Notes under the pieces: generated by a model | Database searches by the model: none | What the model was told of the DNA's origin: nothing | The model's input: the letters and a program-made list of their open reading frames with translations, nothing else | In this document: positions 24,101-33,300 of the stretch, one piece after another | Layout: each line of letters starts with the position of its first letter | Position numbering within the stretch: the stretch's first letter is position 1 | IMG/VR virus record: IMGVR_UViG_3300035670_000350 | Coordinates: 1 to 47,769 of that record | Length of the DNA stretch: 47,769 nt | Reading direction: 5' to 3' (one strand) | From: a virus | Made by a program: the position numbers and the translations under genes

Positions 24101-27100
24101 ACTTAGTGTCTATATTCAGATATCCCAAACTACTAGTATAATTAGAAGGAAGAGTTATATTCCTATCATATGGACATCCTCCATAGGTTGATTCTGGTGC
24201 ATTAAAAGGTCCATTTTTATGATTTGGTTGAGCAACTTTAAATCTAATTACCTGTTTACCTACACTATCGTAACCAATTACATCTTCACCAATTCTAAAA
24301 ACACCATTTGATCCAGTCGGTTTAATTTTTGACACATCATCAGTAAAACCTGGAAGAAGGACTGCTCCTGGGGATCTTACTGAGAGAGGTAATTCGGTTT
24401 CAGATAAAAATTTTGAAATCTCTAATATTTTTGGTACGAATTTAACACCACTTTGACTATCTAAGAATTGATAAAATCTAGAAAATGGCATTAAATTAAC
24501 AGCAAAAAATTCAGTATTTCTAGATCTCATATATTTTTCATCTTCAACATTTATCAATCTAGTAACAGTACTTGATGTTGATGATGATGTAGTATTTGTT
24601 GTAGTATTTGTTGAAGATGTAGTAGTAGTTGTTGTCTGAGTTATTCTAGAACCATTTCTAATTCCAAGTTCTGGATTTACTACTACAGGTCCTGTGCCCA
24701 TAGTAAACGTAAAATTAGCACCACTAGACCTTAAAGATAGTAAGGTTGCATCAAACTGTCTTGCTGGCACTCTAGTAAGGCCACCATCAACATTAACAGT
24801 ATTAGTTCTTGTTTTATCAATAGTGTTATATATTGTATTTGATTTTTGTATAATTTTATCTGGAAGTTTTCTATATGTTCTTACCCATCTATCATTATTT
24901 GGAGATAGAGTTACTTGACCTCTATATTCTACAACATGGAATGGATTGACATTTTCAACCTGTGTTGCAATAGGTTGTTCTATCCAAGCAACGTTGGTAT
25001 AATCTAATGATAGTGTTGAGGGGGAATTTGGATCTCCAGTAAATCTAATATTTCCGTCTTTACTTCTAATAATTCTTTTTTTACTTAGATTGTCTAAATC
25101 ATTTGTCCATACTGTTTCTGGTATGTTGGGTAATGTATTTTCAAATCTAATCGGAGCTAGATGTTGCTCAAGAGAGTCAACTTCAGCCGCAGATAAGAAA
25201 GTATCCACATAAGAAGTATCTTTAAAATCATCAACAAAAAATCCAGTTTTAAAACGATTTAGACCATCAGCATCTCTAATTTGTAAATTTTGAGTACTTG
25301 ATTCTAATAAAGAAAGTGAAGTTACCTTTTCCAAGGTCTTTACTCTTGTTTCAATCTTTCCAATATCTCTCATAGTATATCTTCTATTGCTTTCTAGTGC
25401 AATAAAAGCATCTTTTGCATTCTCAAGGAAAGGTGGATAATAAATAGTTGCCAACTCCATAGCAGCATCAATTTTTTCTGGAGGAGAAGGTATTGCTCCA
25501 GGATTTCCATTTTTAATTACAAATCTACCTTGCCTATCTAAGAATATCTTATCAATTCTTGCAACATAATATTCAACACCAAGAATTGAAACTTCATCTG
25601 GAGCAAGAATCACATTCAAATTTGTTGGGTTTGTAACAAAATCCCTTGAAGAAAAATCAAATGGCGAATATGAAATTAAAGTAACATCATCTATAGATTC
25701 AACTCTAGGTCTGAAATCCAGCAACTCTGAAGCAGAAATATTATCTGGACCAACTCTAGGAATTAATGATAGATATTGATCTCTAGAATAACTTAAAACT
25801 GTAAAAGCATCTCCATTATCATCTTGAGGTACTGTATAGTGATCAAAAATTACTGTAATCTTTTTAGATGGTTCTGGTTCTCCAGGTTTCCTGACCAACC
25901 TAGAATAATCATAGTACTGAGTTTTTTGTCCACCATTTAAAGCATAACTGTTAGTAATATTTTTATACTTACCTAAAATAATATCATCAATTTCAGTAGT
26001 TATTTCAGATTCTTTAAATGATACAGTTTCGCCCTTTACAAATCTATTACTATTTAAATATACGAATTCAATATTATTTGGGGAACCAATTGGTTTTCTG
26101 ACTAATTGGCAAACAGCACCTGAAGTTTGACCAACAATTTGTTCTCCTATAATTGAATTGTTTGCAACGTTTACAAGAGAACTAAAAGTTAATTGATCTA
26201 ACTGTGGAGAATTTGAATCAAGAGATTCAAAAACTGCTATAATTTTTGCAACATCAGGATAATTCAAACATATTTCTTCGTCCTGAACTCTAAGACCATA
26301 ATATTCTTTATATGTTAATCCATCAGATACGGAAGAATTCTCCTGATCTCCAGATTTTTGATACTTTGAGTAAATTACATCTACAACTTTACTCTTATTA
26401 TAAACTTTTACCTTACTTCTAATTCCAGATTTAATTAAGGTTGCATTAACCTTATGAATATCTTTATTACTAATTCCACTAAAAGTTACCTGATTTTGTG
26501 CAATATCCAAATCAAACTTATCTGAACTTAAAGTTTCTGTAGTTCCATCTGTATAGTGGATTGAATATCTTTCTTGATCGAATCCTTGGAACGATGCAGT
26601 ACTTAAACCTATTGGTAAATCGAAAGAACTTGAATCAACAACCAGCTCATTTCCTGTTACCGTACCTAAAGTAGAATCTGCCTGCGATTTAAATGTCAAT
26701 AAAGAATTTTGCAAATCTACAGAAGATACGTTTGTTAATGGTAGCTCAGCGTACAAAGAACCATCATTATAAGAAACTATACTTGGTATTCTTGAAAATA
26801 TTCTAATAGAAGATGTAGTTCCAGCACCAATAGACCCATTACAAACACCAGAAACAGTAGAAACTGCCTCTAACTGCATAGATGTTCCATCAGGAGATAT
26901 AGATGAAACTCTGTTATAGTACGGAACAGTTTCAATAGTCGAATCACTATCACCTCTAACATAAGAAATGATAGTATTTGTTGTTATTCCACTAAAGAAT
27001 TTGCCGGGACAAGATACTTGCCCTGTAGAATTAATTCTGAAAACATCTTGGGAAGAGAATCCTGGCAATAAGCTTTGGGAAAGTAAGGAGTCTGCAATAA

Positions 27101-28760
27101 ATGCTGGACTTCCTGATTGAAATACTGATTTAATATCTTGAATTCCAAAGTTTCTAACATTTCTAATTGTTCTTGGAGAGTCATCCACTCCATTTATTAA
27201 TATTTGTTCGCCTTCAGTAAAAGTTCCTGATGTTTCTCTTAAAGTCAATATGGTAGAAGTTCCATTTCCTGCACTAACTGCAAATCCAGTTGCTCCACTA
27301 CTTTTTCCTTTTACAAATGAAGTGGCAGGAAGTTCTGATGAACTTAATGCACTATTTAATGTTAATTGCGTGTATGTTTGAACATCAAATAGATATAAAT
27401 CCCAACTAGTTTTTGTTCCTTCGTAAGGAGAATCTGTTAAACTAAAATTATATACTCTAGCTTCTCCTATCTTTTCTCCATTTGCAGTAGTTGTTGAATT
27501 TTTTCTTCCGTCGTATAGATCTACTGTATTCTTAAGAGATGGGCATCCAGTTACATTGTTTACTCTAATGTAATTGCCCATTTTAAATAGGACAGAAACA
27601 TTAGACTCTTTCTCAGTAGTTCTTGGTTTTTGCGTGTCTATAATAGTGGTTGTGGTTTTTAATACATCATAACCACCTACATATGCTACCCCCGGAGAAA
27701 TTTTGATTGCTGCTAAATCTGATGAAGGATCATTTCCATCATCTGTCTTCTCATTTTCAAAGAATAATCCATCATTTCCAATTCTATTATTTAAAGATTC
27801 ATTTACAGTAATTGTAAATGGTTGTACTGAATAATCTCCAGACTCATCATAAGTTCTCTTTGCAAGATAATCACGAATTAGACTATACTGAGTGGTGGTA
27901 TCTTCTTTCTTTAACTCACCAGCATCAGTTCGCATCAATTCTATAAAATTTGGATCACCAGAATCATCTGCTAGTCTTTTATCTAGTGTTAAAGATATTT
28001 TAAATCTGTCTGCTCCAGGTGCTGCAAAATTAGTAAATCCTTTTGCATTATCATAAAGAGAATTATCATCTTTTGCTGTAATTATCTCTTCATTTACATT
28101 TAAACCAATCTTATATGTTGGAGTATTGGTATAGTAATCTAATATTATTGTTTGTTTTAATACTTCTACAAAAAATCCTCTAATAAAATAAATTCCATTA
28201 TTAATATGAGCAGCGGAACCAATTGCAGTTCCATTCTCAGAAATTACACTTGCAAAAGTGGTCTGTGCTCTAATTGTAGTATTGCCATAAACAACGTCCT
28301 CTAGTGCATATAATTCCTCACCATCTCTAAACTGAGAAAATTCATTATTTACATCCGACTCTACATATTTTACATATAAAGTAATATTATCTACTTCATC
28401 ACTATCTTCTGGAAAGGCAATATAGTCAACTATCGCTGATACTTGTGAAGTTCTACCTACAATTTTCTTTCCTATAAAACTATTAATATAAATGTTTATA
28501 TCTACGCCAAATTGTCTTGGATTTAACTTAACGGCATAAAACTGAGAATCATATGTAACTCCTCCAGGAATTACCATAGAACCATCTTTAAAAATATGGC
28601 TACCAAAAGTCTCAATTTGATTTTGTAATTGTGACTGTAAAGTATTTAATTCTCTTGCTTGTACTGGTTTTCCTGGAGAAAACAATACTTTATAATACCC
28701 CTTATCTGAATTGAAGTCGTCAAAATATGGACTTACATTTAGATTTGTTTTTTGAGCCAT
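21147..28760 (-). CDS. Giant baseplate/tail-fibre protein with DUF4815-like N-terminus (2537 aa)
   Basis: The N-terminus (about 10-110) reads YFDDFNSDKGYYKVLFSPGK, then PVQARELNTLQSQLQNQIE and FGSHIFKDGSMVIPGG, the recognisable DUF4815-type virion domain. Further along are a Thr/Ser/Asn-rich linker (about 1370-1400), a second Thr-rich stretch leading into DPLAQSFEV (about 1690-1700, a recurrent motif of these proteins), a GSGY-type repeat region (about 1970-2040), and an IKIGSEIVSYT module (about 2130-2200). The C-terminal ~150 residues are beta-rich (LKVIITAYRNSSSDFRVLYN). It lies after gp8 where T4 has gp9-gp12, so it probably connects baseplate to fibres or forms fibres. It starts 3 nt after gp8. 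No direct T4 homologue is evident to me. Confidence 0.85.
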   Translation of the reverse strand: MAQKTNLNVSPYFDDFNSDKGYYKVLFSPGKPVQARELNTLQSQLQNQIETFGSHIFKDGSMVIPGGVTYDSQFYAVKLNPRQFGVDINIYINSFIGKKIVGRTSQVSAIVDYIAFPEDSDEVDNITLYVKYVESDVNNEFSQFRDGEELYALEDVVYGNTTIRAQTTFASVISENGTAIGSAAHINNGIYFIRGFFVEVLKQTIILDYYTNTPTYKIGLNVNEEIITAKDDNSLYDNAKGFTNFAAPGADRFKISLTLDKRLADDSGDPNFIELMRTDAGELKKEDTTTQYSLIRDYLAKRTYDESGDYSVQPFTITVNESLNNRIGNDGLFFENEKTDDGNDPSSDLAAIKISPGVAYVGGYDVLKTTTTIIDTQKPRTTEKESNVSVLFKMGNYIRVNNVTGCPSLKNTVDLYDGRKNSTTTANGEKIGEARVYNFSLTDSPYEGTKTSWDLYLFDVQTYTQLTLNSALSSSELPATSFVKGKSSGATGFAVSAGNGTSTILTLRETSGTFTEGEQILINGVDDSPRTIRNVRNFGIQDIKSVFQSGSPAFIADSLLSQSLLPGFSSQDVFRINSTGQVSCPGKFFSGITTNTIISYVRGDSDSTIETVPYYNRVSSISPDGTSMQLEAVSTVSGVCNGSIGAGTTSSIRIFSRIPSIVSYNDGSLYAELPLTNVSSVDLQNSLLTFKSQADSTLGTVTGNELVVDSSSFDLPIGLSTASFQGFDQERYSIHYTDGTTETLSSDKFDLDIAQNQVTFSGISNKDIHKVNATLIKSGIRSKVKVYNKSKVVDVIYSKYQKSGDQENSSVSDGLTYKEYYGLRVQDEEICLNYPDVAKIIAVFESLDSNSPQLDQLTFSSLVNVANNSIIGEQIVGQTSGAVCQLVRKPIGSPNNIEFVYLNSNRFVKGETVSFKESEITTEIDDIILGKYKNITNSYALNGGQKTQYYDYSRLVRKPGEPEPSKKITVIFDHYTVPQDDNGDAFTVLSYSRDQYLSLIPRVGPDNISASELLDFRPRVESIDDVTLISYSPFDFSSRDFVTNPTNLNVILAPDEVSILGVEYYVARIDKIFLDRQGRFVIKNGNPGAIPSPPEKIDAAMELATIYYPPFLENAKDAFIALESNRRYTMRDIGKIETRVKTLEKVTSLSLLESSTQNLQIRDADGLNRFKTGFFVDDFKDTSYVDTFLSAAEVDSLEQHLAPIRFENTLPNIPETVWTNDLDNLSKKRIIRSKDGNIRFTGDPNSPSTLSLDYTNVAWIEQPIATQVENVNPFHVVEYRGQVTLSPNNDRWVRTYRKLPDKIIQKSNTIYNTIDKTRTNTVNVDGGLTRVPARQFDATLLSLRSSGANFTFTMGTGPVVVNPELGIRNGSRITQTTTTTTSSTNTTTNTTSSSTSSTVTRLINVEDEKYMRSRNTEFFAVNLMPFSRFYQFLDSQSGVKFVPKILEISKFLSETELPLSVRSPGAVLLPGFTDDVSKIKPTGSNGVFRIGEDVIGYDSVGKQVIRFKVAQPNHKNGPFNAPESTYGGCPYDRNITLPSNYTSSLGYLNIDTKSLSAETIGDYYGFVTTATKLVGQTSKAVAYVTRVRLVSDAYGDLQGCFFLDDPNIDPRPPVRISTGTKTYKLTNSPTNATPLPGSKEISSAETSYEATGLLRTVQNETTITTTNLVTTTNITTITRTNRTTTLERYDPLAQSFEVGRTAQSPQNSNINPIADRNGVYLTAVDIYFRKVDSGNSPVTIEVRTMELGTPTLTRIGEAVTLRPDDTLPNGRKLKENISEDASLATTVVFPYPIFLAPDDEYAIVLLAPESVGYEVFIAEMNKPSLNTQFLTGLPEAERVKYSKQFAIGSLFKSQNGSIWTADQNQDLKFKLYKARFNPTGTVFFYNPPLNTTTSNSFFGKLPSNPIVVYPRKLKIGITTTATGDSIFTNLNVGRKVSESVKTYNYGFVEGLGGPAGTVGITTGGVNYSNTTGAQTFNISGNGSGLLLDITTTNGTVTSVTANTSGSGYKVGDVVGILTSSVSGNTGNGAVITISAVTDYDTIYLTNVQGQTFTNAATLQYFNNAGARTSSSLSILNSTTLSEIYQGNIMKVSHFGHNMYSSANRVAITGVESDLPPQPLVSEFNANSQQVSIASTIGFDSFEGIPVSAANPGYIKIGSEIVSYTGVANGGVLTGLTRSIDSTIGISYNPGELVMKYELSGISLRRINRENTLSTIKGDIDTYYIQISRTSGSTLGPNRNGDSVQIANTPQLSFNKEDFVGGEEILSTQNLLFDTITPSFDVYGPGSNIAVSASVRTISGTSAGGNETPFLDLGYQQIQLNAENKFVTPRMVCSRPNETQYLAELPNSKSFTTALTLSTTDLNLSPQVFLDGCVTNFSISRLDNPVSNYIFDRRANEIEDNSHAARYVSNPVLLAQPATSLKVIITAYRNSSSDFRVLYNLISADSYQVDQAFTLFPGYENLTIDNNQDGYLDIVNPSLNSGLPDTRVAPSADNEYREYEYTAPNLKEFVGFTLKIVMSGTDQSKPPIIRDIRAIALA

Positions 28761-28763
28761 TTG

Positions 28764-30338
28764 TTAGAATTCCAAGATGATTTTTATGTCTTCTTTTTGG
28801 CGAGAGTTTCTTGAGACTAATGGTCTATTGTCAATATATAAAACATCTCCCGTCTTTTTATTTATCTCAGGATTTGCAAGACCATTTGTAAATTGTGTTG
28901 CTAGGTTTATAATTTGCCCATTAATTGTTGTACTAATACCACTAAACCCAGTATCAACACTTCCAGAAAAACCACTAGTTGTAGCAGTAACTGCTCCACC
29001 ATCTGAACTAAATTCTATCTGTGGATTTCCACTAGTAGAAACGCCAATGTAATCCGTAGTATCGTAAGTAGTTTGATTATAATATAGAGATCTTTCTTTA
29101 AAGTATTTCATTACTTTTGTTGTTGTATCGTAAGATGCAACATACCCAACAGCAATACCTGATGAAACTGTTTGAATTATTTTTTCTCCAATCTGAGGAG
29201 AAAAGGTATTTGTATTTGAGAATTTTATTGAGTATAAACTGGAAAATTGATTTTCAATATATGTTTCTGTTGATAAAAACTTTGAAGGATTTTTTATTAG
29301 AGAAATCTGACAGAAATTAGTATCTGTTGGAAAATCTCTAGTTGAGTCGTCAAATCTGGAGTACAATAGAACTCTATCTGCTCCTAATTCTCTATATAAA
29401 TCATATCCATGACCACGGGAAGGTGGTATAATTGGAATTAATTTTGCTGGAAATGGAATAGAATTACTTGGTTGAAGTGTTCCTAAATCAACAATTCCAT
29501 ATGTATATCCTTTACCACCTGAAGTTACAGTAACGCTGGTTATTTCGCCATTAGTATTCACTTCAACAAAAGCTTTTGCTCCAGTACCGTCTCCCAGTAT
29601 ATTGACTTCACCACTAATATAGTTTCTTCCCGATTCTTCAATATAAACTTCCTTTATTTGATTATTATTTAAAGAAGAATCTGCATTTTCTCTTATAGAA
29701 ACTATCTGAGAATCTGTAGATGTTTCCCAGTTGTTGGGTAAAGTTATAAATTCTGTAGAATCAAACTTTACAATATCACTTGGAGCAACTGTAAAAAGGT
29801 ATTTCCAAACATAACCATCACCACTTTCTCCTGCTTTGGATGGTTCTAAATCAGTAAATGTTGGTTCATCTTCTGACGAGTTTCCTGAAGGATTAACGCC
29901 AGAAGCACCGTTATTCAAACAAATATAAACTCTATAGTCACTATTCATTACATAATAGTTGGCATCATAAAGTCTAGATTTGCCAGTAACAGGCGTTAAG
30001 TTACTGATGCTGTAGTCATGGCGATACATATCATATTTTGCACCTCTAACCCAATCAATTCTTCTTATAACACGTCTTACATTACTTTGATTTACCTTTT
30101 TCCCAAATAGAGATACATCTCTATATTGACTTAGATAATCATCATTATCTGTTGGATTGGGAACTACTCCAGTTCCAATTACGTTAGGACCATCCCATTG
30201 AGGGTCTCTAGCAAATCCTGGAGAATTTGGATTTGGGAGTCCTAATGTAATATAATATGAATTAGATCCATCATTAAAAGAATCAATAAAGTTATTAGTA
30301 TTTAAGATTCTAAACTGATCGGTTACTATAGCAGGCAT
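28764..30338 (-). CDS. gp8: Baseplate wedge protein gp8
   Basis: The product is 524 aa (T4 gp8 is 334 aa). The N-terminal half is recognisable: AIVTDQFRILNTNNFIDSFN, SYYITLGLPNPN, RRVIRRIDWVRGAKYDMYRH, then YVMNSDYRVYICLNN and GDGYVWKYLFTVAPSDIVKF, the classic gp8 core. Gp8 dimers sit in each baseplate wedge and bind gp7 and gp10. Residues about 230-290 add GSGY-type repeats (ESGRNYISGEVNILGDGTG; TSGGKGYTYG) absent from T4. An exact late promoter box lies 18 nt upstream of the ATG, and the DUF4815-like giant follows after 3 nt. Confidence 0.93.
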   Translation of the reverse strand: MPAIVTDQFRILNTNNFIDSFNDGSNSYYITLGLPNPNSPGFARDPQWDGPNVIGTGVVPNPTDNDDYLSQYRDVSLFGKKVNQSNVRRVIRRIDWVRGAKYDMYRHDYSISNLTPVTGKSRLYDANYYVMNSDYRVYICLNNGASGVNPSGNSSEDEPTFTDLEPSKAGESGDGYVWKYLFTVAPSDIVKFDSTEFITLPNNWETSTDSQIVSIRENADSSLNNNQIKEVYIEESGRNYISGEVNILGDGTGAKAFVEVNTNGEITSVTVTSGGKGYTYGIVDLGTLQPSNSIPFPAKLIPIIPPSRGHGYDLYRELGADRVLLYSRFDDSTRDFPTDTNFCQISLIKNPSKFLSTETYIENQFSSLYSIKFSNTNTFSPQIGEKIIQTVSSGIAVGYVASYDTTTKVMKYFKERSLYYNQTTYDTTDYIGVSTSGNPQIEFSSDGGAVTATTSGFSGSVDTGFSGISTTINGQIINLATQFTNGLANPEINKKTGDVLYIDNRPLVSRNSRQKEDIKIILEF

Positions 30339-30356
30339 TATTCAAAGTTTTTTTTA

Positions 30357-30364
30357 TATTTATA
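30357..30364 (-). promoter_or_regulatory. Late promoter box for gp8 and the 2537-aa gene
   Basis: Minus strand TATAAATA, exact consensus, in the 30-nt gap between the 1596-aa gene and gp8. Confidence 0.75.
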
Positions 30365-30368
30365 TCAA

Positions 30369-33300
30369 TTAAATAGAGTTGATTGCTTTCTTTATGGAAC
30401 CAGTTTCCCGAAGACCATACCCTCTTCTTTGAATTATTGGATAAGTTGATAATCCACTTGTAGAGGTATTGCCATCTATATTCAAACTTATAGGATTCTC
30501 AGATCTACTAAATCCACTTATTCTTCCCCAAGACATTTTTCCTACTGGAGATGTTATTGTTCCTGAAGTTTCAATTCCAGAAACATTAGTAGTGGATAAA
30601 ATATTACAAGTTGCAATTCCACTATTTAAATCAAAAGAACTGACATAGTAGATGTTATTAGTGAAATTAGTGCTTATTGATAAAACTTCACTATCGTTTG
30701 AAATAATTGAAATGGTCCCATTTCCATTATAAGTTCCAAAAACATATATTGGATATCCAACTTGCAGTTGAGATAATCCTGCAGGACGATAAAGCTCAAA
30801 TTTAAGTCCTAAATTAGTGCCAATTCCAGGACAAGTGTTTATAGAAACGATACTTGCTTCATATCCAATAACATTACTACAGTTTGAGAGATACTCAATT
30901 CTAGGTCTTGGTGCTTCCACAATTGTTTGCGGTAGATTAACAGAATCGTAACCAGAACCGCTACTAATAATTGATACTGGTAAAGATGCTTGTCCATCAG
31001 ATACTGATAAAGATGCTGAAGCAACAGTCCCATCTAGTGGTTTTGAAAACTTAACTTGAATACTGGTTCCAATATATCCACTACCAGCATTATCAATAAC
31101 TAAGTCAGTAATAGAACCTCCAACAGAGACTACGGGAGTCACCGAAGCAGTAACTAAGTTTTCATTTTCTTCTGAATATAATAATAAGTCAAAGTCAACA
31201 TTATTTGGATTATCATATTCAAATAATGTAACGTTATCTAAAAATATCTCATTTGTGCTTGTATCAACTGACTTTATTACTCTTGAAGTTGGATATATTT
31301 GAGATTCTAGTAAATCTCTAGATTTAGATACATTCTCACCATTAATGATTACATCTCTTTTTTGTTTTATCCAAGATAAAGGTCTTTGATTTATGTCATC
31401 AACTCCAGGACCAGTATAAATTGCAGTTTCAATTCTATCTGATGCTGCAATATCTGTTATTATTCTTCTTTCCTGAGTTATAGTAGTAGTTAATAATTCA
31501 TTATTTTTAAGGACTTGGATTTCATCCCCAATTCTTAATGTTTCATTTACATTTACTTGAACAGAATCTTCATCCCTTGTACCCAAATAGAAGAATATTG
31601 ATATATTATCTTCTGGTTTTGGTGGTAGTGTAAATGTAAAAGAGGTTCCTCCATTAAACTGATAAGATTCTCCAGGAACTTGTAAAATACCATTTACGAA
31701 AATTATAAGTAATGAATCTAAATCAATTAATTGAGAATCTTGGTCGGAAGGATTAATCTCAAAACTGAGTAATTCTGAATTATAAAAGAGTGGAAATCTT
31801 GTTCTAGATCCATCTTGGAAATTTTTAATAGAATCTATGTAATTTAATTCCCCAAACTGCCAAGCAGCAAATGAATCATTAAAAACATCCAAAACTGTCA
31901 ATTGAAATTCACTTATCGGTTGACTTAAACCCTTTGCAGTAACTAATCCAACCGGCTTAAAAATATCACCTCTTCTAAACCCATATCCATTTCTTGCTAC
32001 TTTAAAGGAAGTAACTTCAAATGTAGTTGAACCTATTCCAGAAGTTGAGCTTGCACCTACTTCAACATTTAAAAGTAATCCAGTACCAGTATCTGTAGTA
32101 TTACCAATACCAAGTCTAGAAACTCCCACTACTGGCAAATATTCATAAGATGGTGGAGATATAATTATGGATGGATTTGTATATCCTGTACCGGAAGATA
32201 AAATGTTTAATGATAGGGTTCCTCCTGCCCCTACAGTTGCCGATATACTAGCAGATGAACCAACATGTCCAACTTCCGTAACTGCAATAGATACGGGATT
32301 TCTATACCCAGAACCAAATGTTAAATTTGAATACCAAGGATAAACCGTCCCAAATCCCACATAGTTGTGGGGTAAAGTACTAGTTCCTACTTGAACTGAG
32401 AAATATGTGCTTCCAACACTAGTTATATTGAGAGGTTCATCGTGACTTGGAAAATATGATACAATACCGGGATTTGATGGACAAGTAAATGCTAATCCAA
32501 CTAGTTTTACTTGAGTAGCATCGTTCAATAAACTTACATTTTGTGTAAAAATATCTAAAATTCCATTTTCATTATTATATGATACTGTACTAAATGCTAT
32601 TGGGTTTCCAGTACTTGCTGTTCCAACTATATTTACGATAGAACCACTTGAATTTAGTATTGGTATGACTTTTGCCCCTACAAGAGGCGCATACCCAAGT
32701 CCTGGGGTAGACCCAAGTGAGACAATTAAACCTCCTCTAGGAAGTTGGTTTTGATTGACATCAGATTCTGATATTATTATATTACCATTCTCATCAGTAA
32801 TACCAGTAAATACTATGCTAGTTATTCCAACGTTAGTATCCTCAATAATTTCAAAATTATTATTAGTGTTATTTAAAGTTGTTGGTGTTTGGAATATTCC
32901 ATTTAAAAATACTATTCCATTTCCACCACTAGTACCCAATCCAACAGTATTAATACCTTGAACAGTAACAGTATAATCTTGGTCTAAACCAGTAAACTTT
33001 TCTGATATATTATCGTATATTACATTACTATCATAATTATTTCTTAAAAATACTCTTCCATTAAAAGTTGCTTTATTTCTTCTTAAATTACTAAAATCTA
33101 AGTCACTCACATAAAAACTACTTCCTCTTGGTGGATTAGTGAAATGTATTTCATTTCCAACTATATTATAGGAACCTCTATAAATTCTACCTTCATCACC
33201 ATCTAAGTGAAAAGTTGCAGAGGTGCCCACATAACCTCTATTAACTTCAACTAAAGAATAACTACCTTCAAATGTAATGGGACCGTTACTGGTGGTTCCA

